The translations under genes were made by a program, and so were the position numbers. The notes beneath the pieces were generated by a model that had not been told where the DNA came from, did no database searches, and saw nothing but the letters and a program-made list of their open reading frames with translations. From Avena insularis (taxonomy: Eukaryota > Streptophyta > Magnoliopsida > Poales > Poaceae), in the NCBI GenBank assembly GCA_023614405.1, contig JAJUPC010000038.1, positions 806,001-870,000 of the forward strand: a stretch of DNA of 64,000 nt, read 5' to 3'. Every line of letters starts with the position of its first letter. Within the stretch, counting starts at the first letter, position 1. Below, in pieces: positions 12,670 through 25,200 of the stretch.

Positions 12670-14299
12670 CACGTTCACTTCATCTGCTCTGGCCATCAAG
12701 GCGATGGCCTGCTGGGTCATATCAGAAATGGCCTTGGGGCCCAGCTTCATCTTTTTGCCAGCACTGGAGCTCACCTCTTACTCGCCAGCAGCATTCCAAG
12801 CCACAACAAAATGCTCTGCAGAACCGAGGCCATTCCCGCTAAGCGTCCGAGTAAGGACTTGCCCTTTTTTCAGGGTAGTTCCTACCCCGGCGCGTGTAGC
12901 GACGACACTAGTGTGCAAGCCGCTAACTCTGGAAGCGCTGCCTGATCCGGCAGCTGCAAATTCGCCCAACTTACCCATTGGAGCGAGTGCCATTGTTATT
13001 GTTGTGGGCCGAATCTATGGTGCGGTGCCTGGGGCGTGGAGCAACGTGAGCTGCTTGGTCAATGAGGGTTTGCTGGTTGTGGGGCGTGCCTGGCCTTGGG
13101 CAAAACGCCGAGTCTGAGAAGCAACAGGAGAAGGTCTGGAACTGGTTTGGGAAAAGACAAGAGCCGAGTGAGAAGGCTCAACAATGTTCTAGGAAGCAAC
13201 AACAGGGTCAACTGATACACTGGGAACTGGAGAGATAATGCCAGGGGTCTTTGTAACATCCCAAATTTAGCAACCCTGAGTTGTTGTCCAAAAGGCAAAA
13301 ATCAGGGGGAACAAAAAAAATTCTTGTTACATGTGCAATGTTTGTTTACTTGTTTGCTTGTGTTCTTGAAACTGCTTGTGTATTCGATGCTATACTTCTT
13401 ATCTCAACACTAGTTGACAAAAGCTATTTTACAAAAGAGATGTCTTGGCTCATCTTTCATTTTCTCAAATGTTCTGGCATTCAAACCCGAGGCAAGATGA
13501 CTTTGACAAAACAAAATATTTTTACTAGTTCTATTAACAAAACTATGGAGAACTAATATATAATATCCTTATGTTTTCAAGACAGAACCCTAGTAGTAGT
13601 TGGATAAGTTTGATAGGATGAATTGCCTTGATCTGCTGTCTGATGAATTGCCCTAATCTGTTGATTGCTTTGTTTGCTTAGGACTAGAGTTAGCTGATCT
13701 AGTAGCTCATACCTTAGGACCCAATATATGCTTGTGATCATCAATCTCATATCAAGCATCCAAGTATGGATCTATCCCAAGCCACTAAGGTGATCATCTC
13801 CCCTACTAATCAGATCAATCCAGGGATAACCCCTTCTAATTGTTCCAACTCAGTGAAGAACCAATCTAAGCATGGATCCTATCTACTTAGTTAACACTTC
13901 AATATCATATCATTGATCATGAGTTTGGAACATAGCATCCTCTCAAAATCATCTACCCTTGATCATGGCTAAGTCTGGATTTCTTATCTAGATTCAATCT
14001 TTGGAGCTCCACCTTTTCCAACCTATGTGCATCCTTGAGAATGTATTTGAACCATATTATAGTACACCCCTAGTACTACCGAGGCCACTCTTACTCTTGA
14101 GTAAACCACTCTTAATACAACTCATCCATGATGGTTTTCTTGACATCATGGTAAGCTTTTCTGCAAAACTAGTCAACATGCCTACTTTGGCAGAATCTCA
14201 CATCTATATGCCACCTCCCCTTGACCAAATATTTGCATGGTCATAATCTACCAACCATGGCCTATCAACACCCAACCCCCTTGTTCCCATTGAATCCTT

Positions 14300-14608
14300 G
14301 TGCTTCTTAAACCCACATGGTTTAGGAGGCTACCTGAGGTATCTACTATGGCAGCCTTATTTTCAACCAAATTTGCCATCTCTTCTAGACCTTCTCAAAT
14401 AAAACCAAGGCCAACTCTTGCTTCCTTGCTCATCTATATAACTTGGTCTATCTATCCATATCTACCTTGTACCAAGGTGAGCTCTGAGCTCATAATTACA
14501 ACCATGTTTTGGTGGCATGAAAATAACAAAACTCTAGATTCCCAAAAATCTAGTTTCTTTCCTTTTTACCCAAAACCCTTCAAAACCCAGGTGGAAAATG
14601 ATGTATAA
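14300..14608 (+). other. Small open frame conserved between LTR copies (102 codons)
   Basis: The 102-codon frame starts MLLKPTWFRRLPEVSTM and ends FKTQVENDV. LTR2 has the same frame with identical start and stop (43054-43362), and copy A has a diverged, shorter version on the minus strand (3406-3636, MLPKPPWFRRLPIVSVM). By eye, the two B copies differ by about seven replacement and four silent changes, which looks neutral. It resembles no family I know. It is most likely LTR sequence that happens to be open, but the shared frame in copy A is recorded. Confidence 0.25.
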
Positions 14609-15524
14609 ATCAATATTTCATCATCTACCTTGGTTAGGATAGTTCCCCAAATAATTCGCATAATTATTTGGAGCCTAAAACTATTAAAACTCTTTTTATG
14701 GCTAAACCCTAAAACCTCTGTTTATAAAGGCAACCCTGATTTTCTCCAAATCACTTCGCCAACTCAATGCACATTTGAGTTCTATATATCATAGCCAATC
14801 TTAAAAACTCAAAAATAAATATTTTTGAGATTCTTTATTATTACTTTTTGCCCTTTTTTAAATGGCAGAAATAAGAAATAATTCCTTAGAAATACTTTTC
14901 CACCCCAATAAATTCCAATAAAATTTCCTAATGTGTGCTATGGTATTTAGGTCCATATCACATAAAAAACGAAGCTTGTCCGATGTAAAAATATCACATG
15001 ACCTTCTAGATTTCACTTATGCACTTTTTAATTAAATGCTTTTAAATGGGCTTTTAATAATTGGAAAAATCCCAAATAATTCCTAGGGTTATGCAATGAC
15101 CCCATACACACACCAGTACCTTTTTATCACCTTTATCAATGGAGATTTTTCAACTTCCTTCCTAAGCCCCAAATTGATCAAGTTTGCAAAACCAAGCAAA
15201 CCTTGATCTAAACCAACCCAAACCCCCACTCCACCACTTGCAAACTTGCACAGCACAACTCCACACTCTCCTGGTCGAGGTACACTCTAGCAGGTCACTA
15301 TTCACCTTGTCCTATGTGCTTGGAAGGAAGAAAGAAAGAGAGACAAGCACCTCATGCCATATCTCTTTAATATTGCAGCAACCTCTCTGTCTCTCTCCAC
15401 CTTCTCTGCTCGACCACAAGGCCACCACCACCTCCCAGCACCACCCCTACTACCCAATATATGGCCTCCTCCCTCCCCACAAGCTCCTCCTACTCTAGGT
15501 CCACCATAGACCACTCCCTCCCGG

Positions 15525-15533
15525 TTTAAATAG
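15525..15533 (+). promoter_or_regulatory. TATA box of copy B LTR1
   Basis: TTTAAATAG lies after a GC-balanced stretch and before a pyrimidine-rich leader. The same box is kept at 44254-44262 in LTR2. It probably drives element transcription; the start site would lie about 30 bases downstream. Confidence 0.55.
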
Positions 15534-18500
15534 GTCAGAGGCCACCCCCGCGTCTCTCTGCTTCTCATTTCACTCCCTGACCCCCACCAACCTCTCCCCA
15601 AGCTCCATATCCCATCCCCTTGCTCTCCATCCCTATGGAGGAAGAACAAAGCTCCTCTCGGGTTCATTATTGCATGCAAGATTGCATGCAACCCAGGCCA
15701 CCCCTCTCCCCCGCATTCACCTCCTAACACTCCTACTCATCACCCCCGAGCCCTAGAGATCTTCCCTGCCTATGCATGTCTCGAGAGAAGGAGGAGAAGC
15801 TCCATTTCCGGACCCCTCCGAGGGTTGAGCTAAGCACCCTATCATCTGTGTTCCTGGCTATGCATGTCACTTATCCGAGGTCCCCTCTTCCCTCTCTATC
15901 TAACCCTGCTCCCCTCACTTCCAGGGATGGCCAGAACGCGCGCCACCGTCGACATCCCGAGCAAGCACCATCGCCATTCGTGCGAGCACGCCCCATCGTG
16001 GAACGCCCTACTGCGGCCCCTCTCCGAGGTCGGCGCCGCCTCCTGCAACGTCTCCGCCACCACACCGCACCCCCCGACGCTCTGGTGTGCCCCCTCCTCT
16101 CCTTGCTTGGCCCTCCCTAGGGTTTCCCCATGACAGCGATAATAGGTGAAAGGCGACATGGCGGTCGATCTGAACTTGATCAAGCGGCCCACCCACCGCA
16201 CCCTTGACCCCTTGATCCGGTGCCGGACGGCAAGCGCTATCCCACACTTGGCACTAGCCCGGGTGGGCCAAATCTTTCCCTTGGCCTATCTTTCCCCAGA
16301 TCTGGCCCGGTGGCCCTCCTCTCCTATTATTCTTTTCCCAGATCCAGAAAATATGATCTTTTGGTTTAAATCTTTTTGAAAATGGAAAGGCCCTAGATAA
16401 TTTTAGTATTTATTTTTCACAGGTACATAAGTCTCCACTCCAACTTGTAGACTTGGTTTTGGACCAAATTACTGATTAGATAAATCATATAAAATAAAAT
16501 AGCCAGGTGTATTCTTTCCACTATCAAATGTTTCAGAGAGTTTGGTAAACCCAATTGGTACTGAAATATTTTAGCCCTACCTTGCATGTCCCACTGGCCC
16601 CATACCCATTTGCTGCCTAGTTTTCCAGTAGTAAAAATAACAAAAATATCCTCGTTTTGACTTTAGGAAATTCCCTAGGTCAAACCAAAACAGGTTTTGA
16701 CATAATTACAACTACCAGTAAACCTCTATACCAATAAGTACCAAAATGTAGGATCCCAAGATTTATTGAGGTTTTATTGATTTATGGTGTATTAAACAAT
16801 TCTATGCATAGTCTATTCACCATTTAAATCACCAATTTAGTTCTGTAACTCCAAATAGTACGATTCCAATTTCTGCAGAAAGTTATTCAGAGTACCTAAC
16901 TTGTGTCCTTGGAATCACCTAAAATGTTCCGTAAATTAAATCTGATTAAAAAGACAAATCCTGTCCAGTACTTCCTTTGGGAATTTCTCAAGGGCATTCT
17001 GGTAATTGTTTTAAAGTAAATCCAACTCTTAGTGAATCAGTACACTAAATAATACCCAATCATCCAAGGAAATAATATTTGGAACTCCAGAAGAATTTTG
17101 GTGTATTATTTCCTTAAACTAGAGTTTTAATCACTTTAAAATCAATTATAAATAAATGGTAATTGATAAAATAGTGAAACCACTTTTGTTGTCTTCATTT
17201 TATAAATACCTAAATGATGGTATCATTTTTATAAAATGGTATTATACAGATAAAGCTCTTGGTCAAAAACCCTATCTTAGGTAATTCCTAGACTCTAAAA
17301 TCCAAAATGATTCCTTTTTCCTATGCCTCCAAATCTTCTCCCAATCCAATCAAATCATACCTCCAACACCCTACTAGTGTATATCTTGTAATTATCCTTT
17401 TATTGTTGTATGATTTTATGTTTGTATGCCTTGTGCTGAATGTGGTATTCCTTGTTTGCATGTATGCTCGATAATGGTGATAGTTGCGTTTGTGAGACGC
17501 TGAAAAGAAGCAAGCATTGTGGTTATTCTTATTTTTTTATTGGTTATCTGGTATTCTAAAGAAGTCACGGGACATCTCCCTGGTCACAGACAAGCCACCT
17601 TCTTGCTCATCCACCTTGTCGTATTATCTTATATATGCATGTTTTATCTACTCATTTATGCAAAGTGGATTGGTTTTACTATAATATACTTTATATGGGG
17701 AATGTTTGGCTCCTCCAAATAATTACCCCTTAGTACCATTAGGTACAACCTATCTGTATAATACCTACCTTCGCTTAGTATGGTAGATGGTGTTTAAAAC
17801 CATGACCCCTTGGAGACCCCGTTTTAGCCGAAACAAAAGTGTAGGATGGGAAGACCCCGGAAAAAGGTTTACAAAAATGTTTTATAAGAAAACCTTGGTG
17901 AGGCTTGTCCTACCAAGTGATGTTGAAAAAAAGAGAAAGGTTTTGGTTTACAAAATGGTCAGACGAAAGATGGAGGAAAAATGTTTACGAAAACACGCCC
18001 GGCTGTACAGTTCCTAATGCTTGAGCAATTAACCCGTGCAACCACATTACTCTAGAATGGGATGGGGCTAGGCTGGAAGTTTGTCTAATGCGGTATAGGT
18101 GTCTCAAACTACTACGGGAAAGAAAAAATTCCCGGAGGCTGGGTTTTCCCTTGTAAAGGCCCATGTGAAACATCGGTCTGGGGAAGATAAATACCGTCTA
18201 AATGGCGGCCAGACGATACTATGATCCCCTCATTGAAAGCGCACACCCTGCGGGGTGCAAAACAAGCTCCGGTTGGCTTGTGACTATATAGGGCGTCCCG
18301 GTTTTGAGGGTATTAACCTCATAGGGTAGGCACTTGTATCGGAGAGGGTATTCGGAAGCTCTTGACCGGTTATTCGACCCACGATCGGTGTAGATCAGGG
18401 ATGGGTAATCGGATGGTGTGGGTATAGTGTACAACCTCTATAGAGTGTAAATCTATTCGAATAGCCGAGTCCTCGGTCATGGACGGTTGTGATGGTTTCT

Positions 18501-19115
18501 ATATGGGGGTGATGGTTTTGATTTCAAAAAGGACTTCGAAAAAGCAATGGCTTGAAAATGTTTTGACCATGGGATGGTCGAAAAATAGAGGAAGGAGTTT
18601 GGTCATGAGATGACCGGAAGGAAAAACAAATGGGTGACCCAATCCTAGTGTTTTCTTAAAACTTTTCAAAAAGGTTTTCAAAATGTTTTACAAAAGTTTT
18701 TCAACAAAGATATAGAGACATGCTATATCTACAAGAGAAACTAGTTTATAAAAGGAACCTCTCTTGGAGCCAACCTACCACAGCCATATTGCATACCCTT
18801 TTATTATTGTCTTCTTAAGGTGGTTTGCGAGTACATTCCAAGTACTCACGGGCATTGTCCCTAGATATTTACTTGGCCAGATTTTCAGAGGCAAGATGGA
18901 ACAATGGAGATTGCTGATGTCTATGTGAGCTAGGCCATCTTCCCAGTCACTCGCTTGTAGGTTAAGGAATGGCATGGGATCTACGCTTGAAGACTTCCGC
19001 TATTTATGTTGTATCGCCATAATGACATTAATGTAAGTACTTTTTAATGATTAATGTTATGGATAATGTAATGATTCTAGTCGGTTATGCTCACGGCTCA
19101 CTGATCATGGGAACG

Positions 19116-19395
19116 CACTACAAGAAATCTGGTGATACATGACCCTCCATATTGGTCACTGAAAGGTCATAGTTTTTAATTTATGACTTTTTTGTGACCA
19201 AATACAGATGGTCAAAAGCTGAGCGTCACTAGTTAAACACCACGATCTTTTTTCTGAATTGGTCATAGACGTCTATGACCAATATAGATGGTCAAAGATT
19301 CTATGACCAATTGTATTGGTCACTGACTATCTGCCATGTCCACGTCAGATCCTATGTGGCCAATCCTATGTGGCAAATCTATGACCAAATTAAAT
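19116..19395 (+). repeat. CACTA left terminal and subterminal repeats
   Basis: After the 16-bp terminal repeat come several copies of TGGTCA/TGACCA motifs on both strands. One perfect 24-bp palindrome at 19259-19282 consists of TTGGTCATAGAC followed by its mirror. Such clustered subterminal motifs are typical transposase-binding regions in this superfamily. Confidence 0.85.
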
Positions 19396-22204
19396 GGTCT
19401 TAAATCAGATTCAGCCTAGTCCAGTTCATTCCTTTACATGGGCCAAACCCAATAATTCTGCCTATTCATATTTTTTTCCTGTCATTTTTTCTCAACTACA
19501 TGGGTCAATCCCATCATTATTGCCATTTCGAATTTGGGCCATGGCCTTTTCACAATATATTAATTTTATATTTGTAGCCTTTTATTCTAGATCTGGTCCC
19601 ACATGTTAGATCGGTCCCACTTGTCAAATTTTTAAATTGGTTCCACATGACAAATGGGTCTAGTATAAATAGGACCTATTGGTCAGCTTTACATCTCAAC
19701 TGTTCACAATTTACACATACACAATATTTTCAATACGAATAGATAGAACGCATGATATTCATCAAGAAACTGCCAAATTAGTCTATTAAAATCCTTGCAT
19801 AGTTTATTACAATCCATATGCTTAATATTACAACCCAGATGCTTAAGGTTACAACCGAGATGGGCCAAACTCCACACGATGCCATGTGATCGTATCCAGT
19901 GAAGCCACGGCGGCAGCTCGCCCCAACCTCCCGTCAGCGCTGGAGGCCGTGTCCACAGCTCGTCACCAACATCCTCAAAACATCGCCTTCTTGTCGGATC
20001 CAGTAGCATAACTCCCTAGCTCCCAGCATGGCAACTAGCTCTAATCTCGGGCAAGCACCACCACGGCAACCTCTGATCTCCACTGCAACAATTGAAAATC
20101 AACAACAAGAATGGCACTTTGTGCAATATTCAGAAAACAAATTCAGATACTTTGTGCAATATTCAGAAAACTTCATGCAGACTACCACTTGTAACAAACC
20201 AAGGTAAAGCTTGTTTCCATGACTACCAGGTTATGTTTAGTGCAGAGTAGGCCACTTGTAAGCCTTGATGATTTTTTCACTGGACAAAATTCCAGCAATG
20301 TCTACTCCCAGCATGCTTAACAAGCAACTTGCACTCCTAGGAATCATAACATGCAACTTGTATTAAACGGAGTATGCAAAATGGAGTATCTGATACACTA
20401 GAGTATTTAAATTTCAGTCAATAATATCCCAGTCAAGATGGAGTACCTTGTGAATTCATCCCTATCAAGATCTCACTAGCCCTTTTCTTGAATAAAGCAA
20501 TAGGGGAAACAATCTGCATTGAATAAAGGAATAGGTACTACTCATAAAGTACTCACAAAGAGTAGAAATTTATATTTATAAGCAATAGAGTACCAGGCTA
20601 AATATTTCACACTCAGAAAAAACCAAACCATGCTATACTCAAGCGCTGTACTCCATGGAGAAAACATTCAAACGTTACCAATCCGACAAACACCACTTGC
20701 GGAGAACCTTCATCAGAATCATGCTCAACCACTACTAAATCTACAGTATGCACAAGACAGCAAAATCGTCCACATGAATATAGTATTTCAGAGCAAGACA
20801 ACATTTACTCCATATGTTTTGCAGATTTCTACACGTATGCACAAGACAGTATTTCAGGGCAATAATTAGTATTTGCGGGCGTACATAGTAAGTTCAGAGC
20901 AATCAAAACACATGAAGAAATGCTATAGGTAAATTTCTCCGATTCCCTTAGTGGGAAGGTTATCTCACATCAGTACTCCCATAATCATAGACAGAGAGAA
21001 GGTTAGATCACAGTACCCATAGTGGGAGTAGACAACCAGGACAACGCCGTGATTGCATCAATAGCATCGTCCCACAGGCATCGGTGTTGAGGTAGAGGAG
21101 GTTCGAACCGTAGCCGAGTATCACCGCCACCGTAGTGAACTCGTCACCGTCGCACAGAAAATAATTGGAAAGCAAAAGATAGAATATTCAGTATATTGTT
21201 CATTTGTCAACTTAAAAGAATACAAACATTGCCACTTAATTGAAACTTTTTTTGGAGTATAATCAGTGCTACATTTAGTGTTGTTATAATCAATTACTAC
21301 AAGCATTCAATGCTACATTCAGTATTATTACAATGAACTACTGTGAGAATTAATACAATGAACTACTGCAAGCAATGCAAGCTGAATCTTGGAGGAGAGC
21401 TGCAACTTTATAGGTGTAGATTAATTTTCTGCATATACATAGGTATAGTGGATTGAATAGCGCAGATTCAATCTACAAGCACAACACAAAGCAAAGATTG
21501 ATAAACTACATGAACAAACAGAACATGATCTATACTCCTATACAATGAACGCGAATATCCTATCATATGGACCGTTGGATCATCCACAATCGGGCTCATT
21601 TAGTTTTTTTTTGGGAAGACACCTCGTACATATCCATCTGGTCGGGCCGATCGTCCAATCCCACATAGAGATTCGCGTTGATTCTACGCACGTCTCTCTG
21701 CGTATTTATTTATTGTCGGCCAGCGATTACATCGGGAAGTCGGCTCTTTTCTTTCTACATCACGTATGCGAGGAAGCACATGCAACACTATATTAAACCC
21801 ACATGGCTTTTTTTCTTCTTCTTCTCCAAGCCCTACCGTGGAGACAAAAGATACAAAAGAGAGAGAGGCATTAACAATAGTTTTATAATTGAGCGGAAAG
21901 CGAATGAGAAAATGAAATAAAAATAACCATTACCTCTATTTTCTCCCACAAATATTAAATTATCGATTTTTTTATTAATTTATGTAAGTGATTATAATGT
22001 GAAAAATCTGACTCTTCTCAAATTTCTCCTCGTTAATACTCTTAGTATCACTAATAGACTACCAACTACTGCCTCCACTCTAGTTTTTAGTACTGATATA
22101 AACAGAGGTTCATAAACAATAACTTACAATGGAATCATTAAAGGTTATCTGCTGACACAACATATGCTTCACTAAATCATAGGTATATCATAACATGAGA
22201 TAGC
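19396..22204. other. CACTA left interior, mostly non-coding
   Basis: No transposase domain is seen. A GC-rich island at about 19840-20060 and another at 20990-21160 stand out from AT-rich surroundings and may be captured exon pieces. At 21540-21800 there is promoter-like sequence (GGACCGTTGGATC). The stretch ends at the TAGCA target duplication (22205-22209) of chromovirus E. Confidence 0.5.
20960..21165 (-). pseudogene. Possible captured gene fragment in CACTA
   Basis: On the minus strand a GC-rich piece of about 160 bases reads as hydrophobic protein (FTTVAVILGYGSNLLYLNTD and on to TMLLMQSRRC) without stops, inside AT-rich transposon sequence. It has no ATG-led frame of its own and I cannot name a family. 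It may be an exon fragment picked up by the CACTA transposon. Chance openness in a GC-rich island is the alternative. Confidence 0.3.
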
Positions 22205-22209
22205 TAGCA

Positions 22210-25200
22210 TGTAACATACCATCTTTTGTGTAATATAAATAAGTTGTGTTTGAGCATTTCATGCCTGCATTACACTTGCATTTAGATTTAATCGAATAAG
22301 AACAAACAAAACCCTAAAACCCTAATAGTTTGCCCTCTCTCTTTGAATCAATGCAAATGGTTCCATATTTTGAAAATTCTCAAATGCATGGAGCTCAAAT
22401 AGTTACAAGTGCTCCTTATTGTATCCATAAACTTTACAAAAGTTTCTGTAAAATTTGAAAGATTCAAAACAGATTTGAAATCCAAATTACAAAAGGGAAA
22501 TCAGAAATAGAAATAGAAAAACATTTCTGGAAATAAAAAATCTAGCTAACCTAGCTACTGGGCCGTAGCCCATCTCCTTCTCTCTCCCTGGCGCCAGCAG
22601 GAAGCCCACCCGGAGTCTAAGCCTGGCCCAGCAGCAGCCCGTCCCCGGCCCCGTACCGCTTCAGCCTCTCTATCTCGTGTCGTCTTCATCGACGAGGAGC
22701 AACAGCTCGCTGTCGCGCCGCCCGCCGTCCGTCGTTGCCAGCGTGCGCCAGGATTTGTGCCGCTGCTCTGGTAATCTATAAACCGCCACCGTAGCCGCCG
22801 ACGAACACTAGATCGCCATTTTTCCCCTCTCCCTAGCTCTCTAGCTCCATGACCGAACCCTAGCTGCGTCGGTGCTGCGTCGCCCCACCGTCTCCGGCCA
22901 CCTCACGTCCAGCCGAGGCCGCCGTTGGAACCGCCTCATCGCGAAGCTCATCTCCACCGAAGGAATCGACCCCGCATGCTTCGAATCCTCGCCATCGACC
23001 TCTTCTCTCCCGATGCCGTCCGCCGCTCTCCGATGACGATTCCGACGCTTCCCGACCAGGCCTCGCCTCGCTGACCCCTCCGTTGCATCCGTGGTGAGCC
23101 TGCGGTCCTCACAGACCTCCTCTCTCGCCTCCTCTCGCTCTCTGTCGCCGGCGCCATGAGCATCTGCAAGCCCGCCGTCGTGCGCCGCCGTGTTCCGTGC
23201 TCCGACGACCATCGCCGCCACTATCTGGCTCCCCGCGACGCCCTCTCTCTATCGCGCCCCACTGCGCATCTAGGCGAGCACGGGATCGTTGGATCCTTGC
23301 TCGATCTGAGGGTGAGCTCCATTGCTGATGTCATGCTGACATCAGCATGAGGCAATAACTCTTTTTCTTTTATTAATTATTTTGTAAATAGAAAATAATA
23401 TGACAGGTGGGCCATACTTGTTAGGATTTTAATATTTTCTGTAAATATCTTTGGAAATGAATAAAAGTTTGACATGTGGGCCCAAGTTTGGGATTTAATT
23501 TAAATATTCCAAAAATGTTTAAAATGAATAAAAATTTGGGAAATTCATAACAAATTCATTTTAAATCAGAAAAATACAAATAATATACAAAAATGTTCAG
23601 AAAAATGAAACCTACCCAACTAAGCTATAAGCATACATTGTTAATCAACGTTGACATCAAGTTTAATTTGAAGAACCAATTGAACCCCATAGGTGATTCC
23701 GATGATCTCCCTGTTTTAGGGTTTAGATCTTCGGAACCCCCTTTAAAATGATAAAGCATGCATTAGGGTTCAATCCAACACTATTTAACTTGTCATATCA
23801 TCTATATTGTATGAGCATTGCACATGCCATGTGTTGAGTGTTGCTTTCTCTTTCGGGTGATTGGTTCTCTCGAATAGGAACCGAACCTAAAGTTGAAGTC
23901 AACACCACCGAAGAGCAGTACCAGACCAACAACGGACAAGGCAAGCGAAGCCCCACTCATACATATGAATTCTATGATTACAAAGTATTTTATTCTTGTC
24001 ATATGCATTCGGTTCAAATAGTCTTCTGTCAGTAGGCAGAGTAACCCTGTCTGATGCATGTTATTCTTCGTGAACTATATTACCTGATCCACCGCTCCTA
24101 GCATAACTAGGGTTTGGCTTATGAGCATCGCTAGTGCCACAAGTTCGGTCAAGCTTAGCCATGCTTAGTGTTTCGATGCTGATCATTCAAGTGATGCACC
24201 GGAGATGCGAATGAATCTAGTATGGTAGGTTGTGGTGATGTGATCAGAGATGAATGATAAACATGCTAAGGCTCGTATGGGAGGCCATGTGGGTTGTGGT
24301 TTTTGTAGTCCCATACTTGCCACCCCTAGGACCCAATGTTCTTTCCTCTTGAACCAAGACGAGCGTAGAACCACACGGGGGCCTGGAAACCCCCTCGACC
24401 AACTAACTTGCCTAGTATATTTCATGAGTCACATAGTTCGAGCTTTCCATTCGACATACGCATATTGGTTGTTCTTGAATGGAGGTGCATTCATACAGGT
24501 AGGTAAGCGTGGCAGGGAATGGGAGATGCTCGGCATCCGTAATCTCAAACCCTGTTCACATCGCTAGGGACCGACTTCAGGACTCGACCCGTTACGGCGG
24601 CATCTCCTTAGTGCGTGACTCATGGTCTAGGCGAAAGCAGGGTAAAGGTCGTGGTCAACCACTCTCTGCCGGCCTTCCAGGAAAGAGGGCTAATAATTTG
24701 GCATTAAGAATCGGTTGGTACGTGTGGGTAAAGTTGTGCACCCCTGCAGGGTTATTAATCTTTTCGAAAAGCCGTGTCCACGGTTATGGACGACTTGGGA
24801 ACGGACGTGAAGATCATAGAGAACTATAACCGAATGTTAAAACTTGTCAATTAAAGTGAGATTTGGAATACCTCCTCAGCGTTGTTGAGGGTGTAGTCCG
24901 AGAAGAGTTGTTCACTTGGTTATGATGCTTGGTGGATATCAAAGATGAATTTAATGGCTAGAGTTGAAGTCTTCTTATCCCCTTTTGAAAATGATCTGAC
25001 TAGACGACTTTCTTCCCCCTCTGGTTTTGAAAACAAAAGATGGCTTTATGCAAAATAACTCCACTAGCCATAAGTCTTGCGGAGTACACCCTGTACTCAG
25101 CCTTGCTTCGTTGATGTTTTCCACAGATGATGTACTCCAACTGAAGGTGGGTTCTATGTCGAAGTCGACAAGTAGTCGGCGTTCGCGGGCAGCAGCCTAG

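Larger units (their letters stand above)
4830..13251 (+). mobile_element. Ty3/gypsy Tat-lineage retrotransposon, internal region (degenerate)
   Basis: This is the oldest layer of the window. The order on the plus strand is gag, protease, RT, RNase H, a second RNase H and integrase, followed by an antisense gene. The second RNase H and the antisense gene are hallmarks of the grass Tat group (Grande/RIRE2/Retand relatives). Neither of its own LTRs is visible: the left side is cut by copy A and the right side by copy B. Many stop codons and several frameshifts make it non-functional. The flanking A and B LTRs face each other in opposite orientation, so they cannot be this element's own pair. Confidence 0.85.
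11183..13251 (-). pseudogene. Antisense extra gene of Tat element, multi-exon (putative gypsy-type transposon protein)
   Basis: On the strand opposite to gag-pol lies a coding region of the type labelled putative gypsy-type transposon protein (Transposase_28 family) in Tat/Grande elements; its function is unknown. Exon material is recognisable at 12670-13251 (Pro/Ser-rich, then KLGPKAISDMTQQAIALMAR), 12389-12491 (coiled coil, HNECTKVHQALLLEYRKLE), 11854 to about 12130 (coiled coil rich in Lys, Glu and Ala), and 11183-11766 (folded C-terminal part containing FRMLCPDEYAPTLID and AFVHAWCDGPSFLDLDE). Two GT-AG introns join in frame (11767-11853 and 12492-12669). Stops near 11600, 12140 and 12390, and near 12775 in the first exon, show decay. 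The LTR of copy B cuts off its 5' end at 13251. Confidence 0.7.
13252..19115 (+). repeat. Copy B LTR1, first part
   Basis: The LTR starts TGTAACATCCC and is colinear with 41982-46383 plus 53862-54442, and with the reverse complement of 1-4829. A TATA box (TTTAAATAG) sits at 15525-15533 and is conserved in LTR2, with a C-rich, T-rich stretch downstream. This places U3 to the left and R/U5 to the right. The part beyond about 18220 (18220-19115) has no counterpart in the visible part of LTR2. No host gene is present. Open frames here belong to LTR sequence. Confidence 0.85.

Noticed and set aside
1..18050. The LTRs at 1-4829 and 13252 as the 5' and 3' LTR of the Tat element between them
   Set aside because: They are in inverted, not direct, orientation, and both junctions cut into Tat coding sequence without PBS or PPT of that element.
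22840..23350. Arg-rich frames at 22841-23350 and 31173-31464
   Set aside because: Leader part of the chromovirus E LTRs, present in both LTRs; composition-driven openness with no domains.
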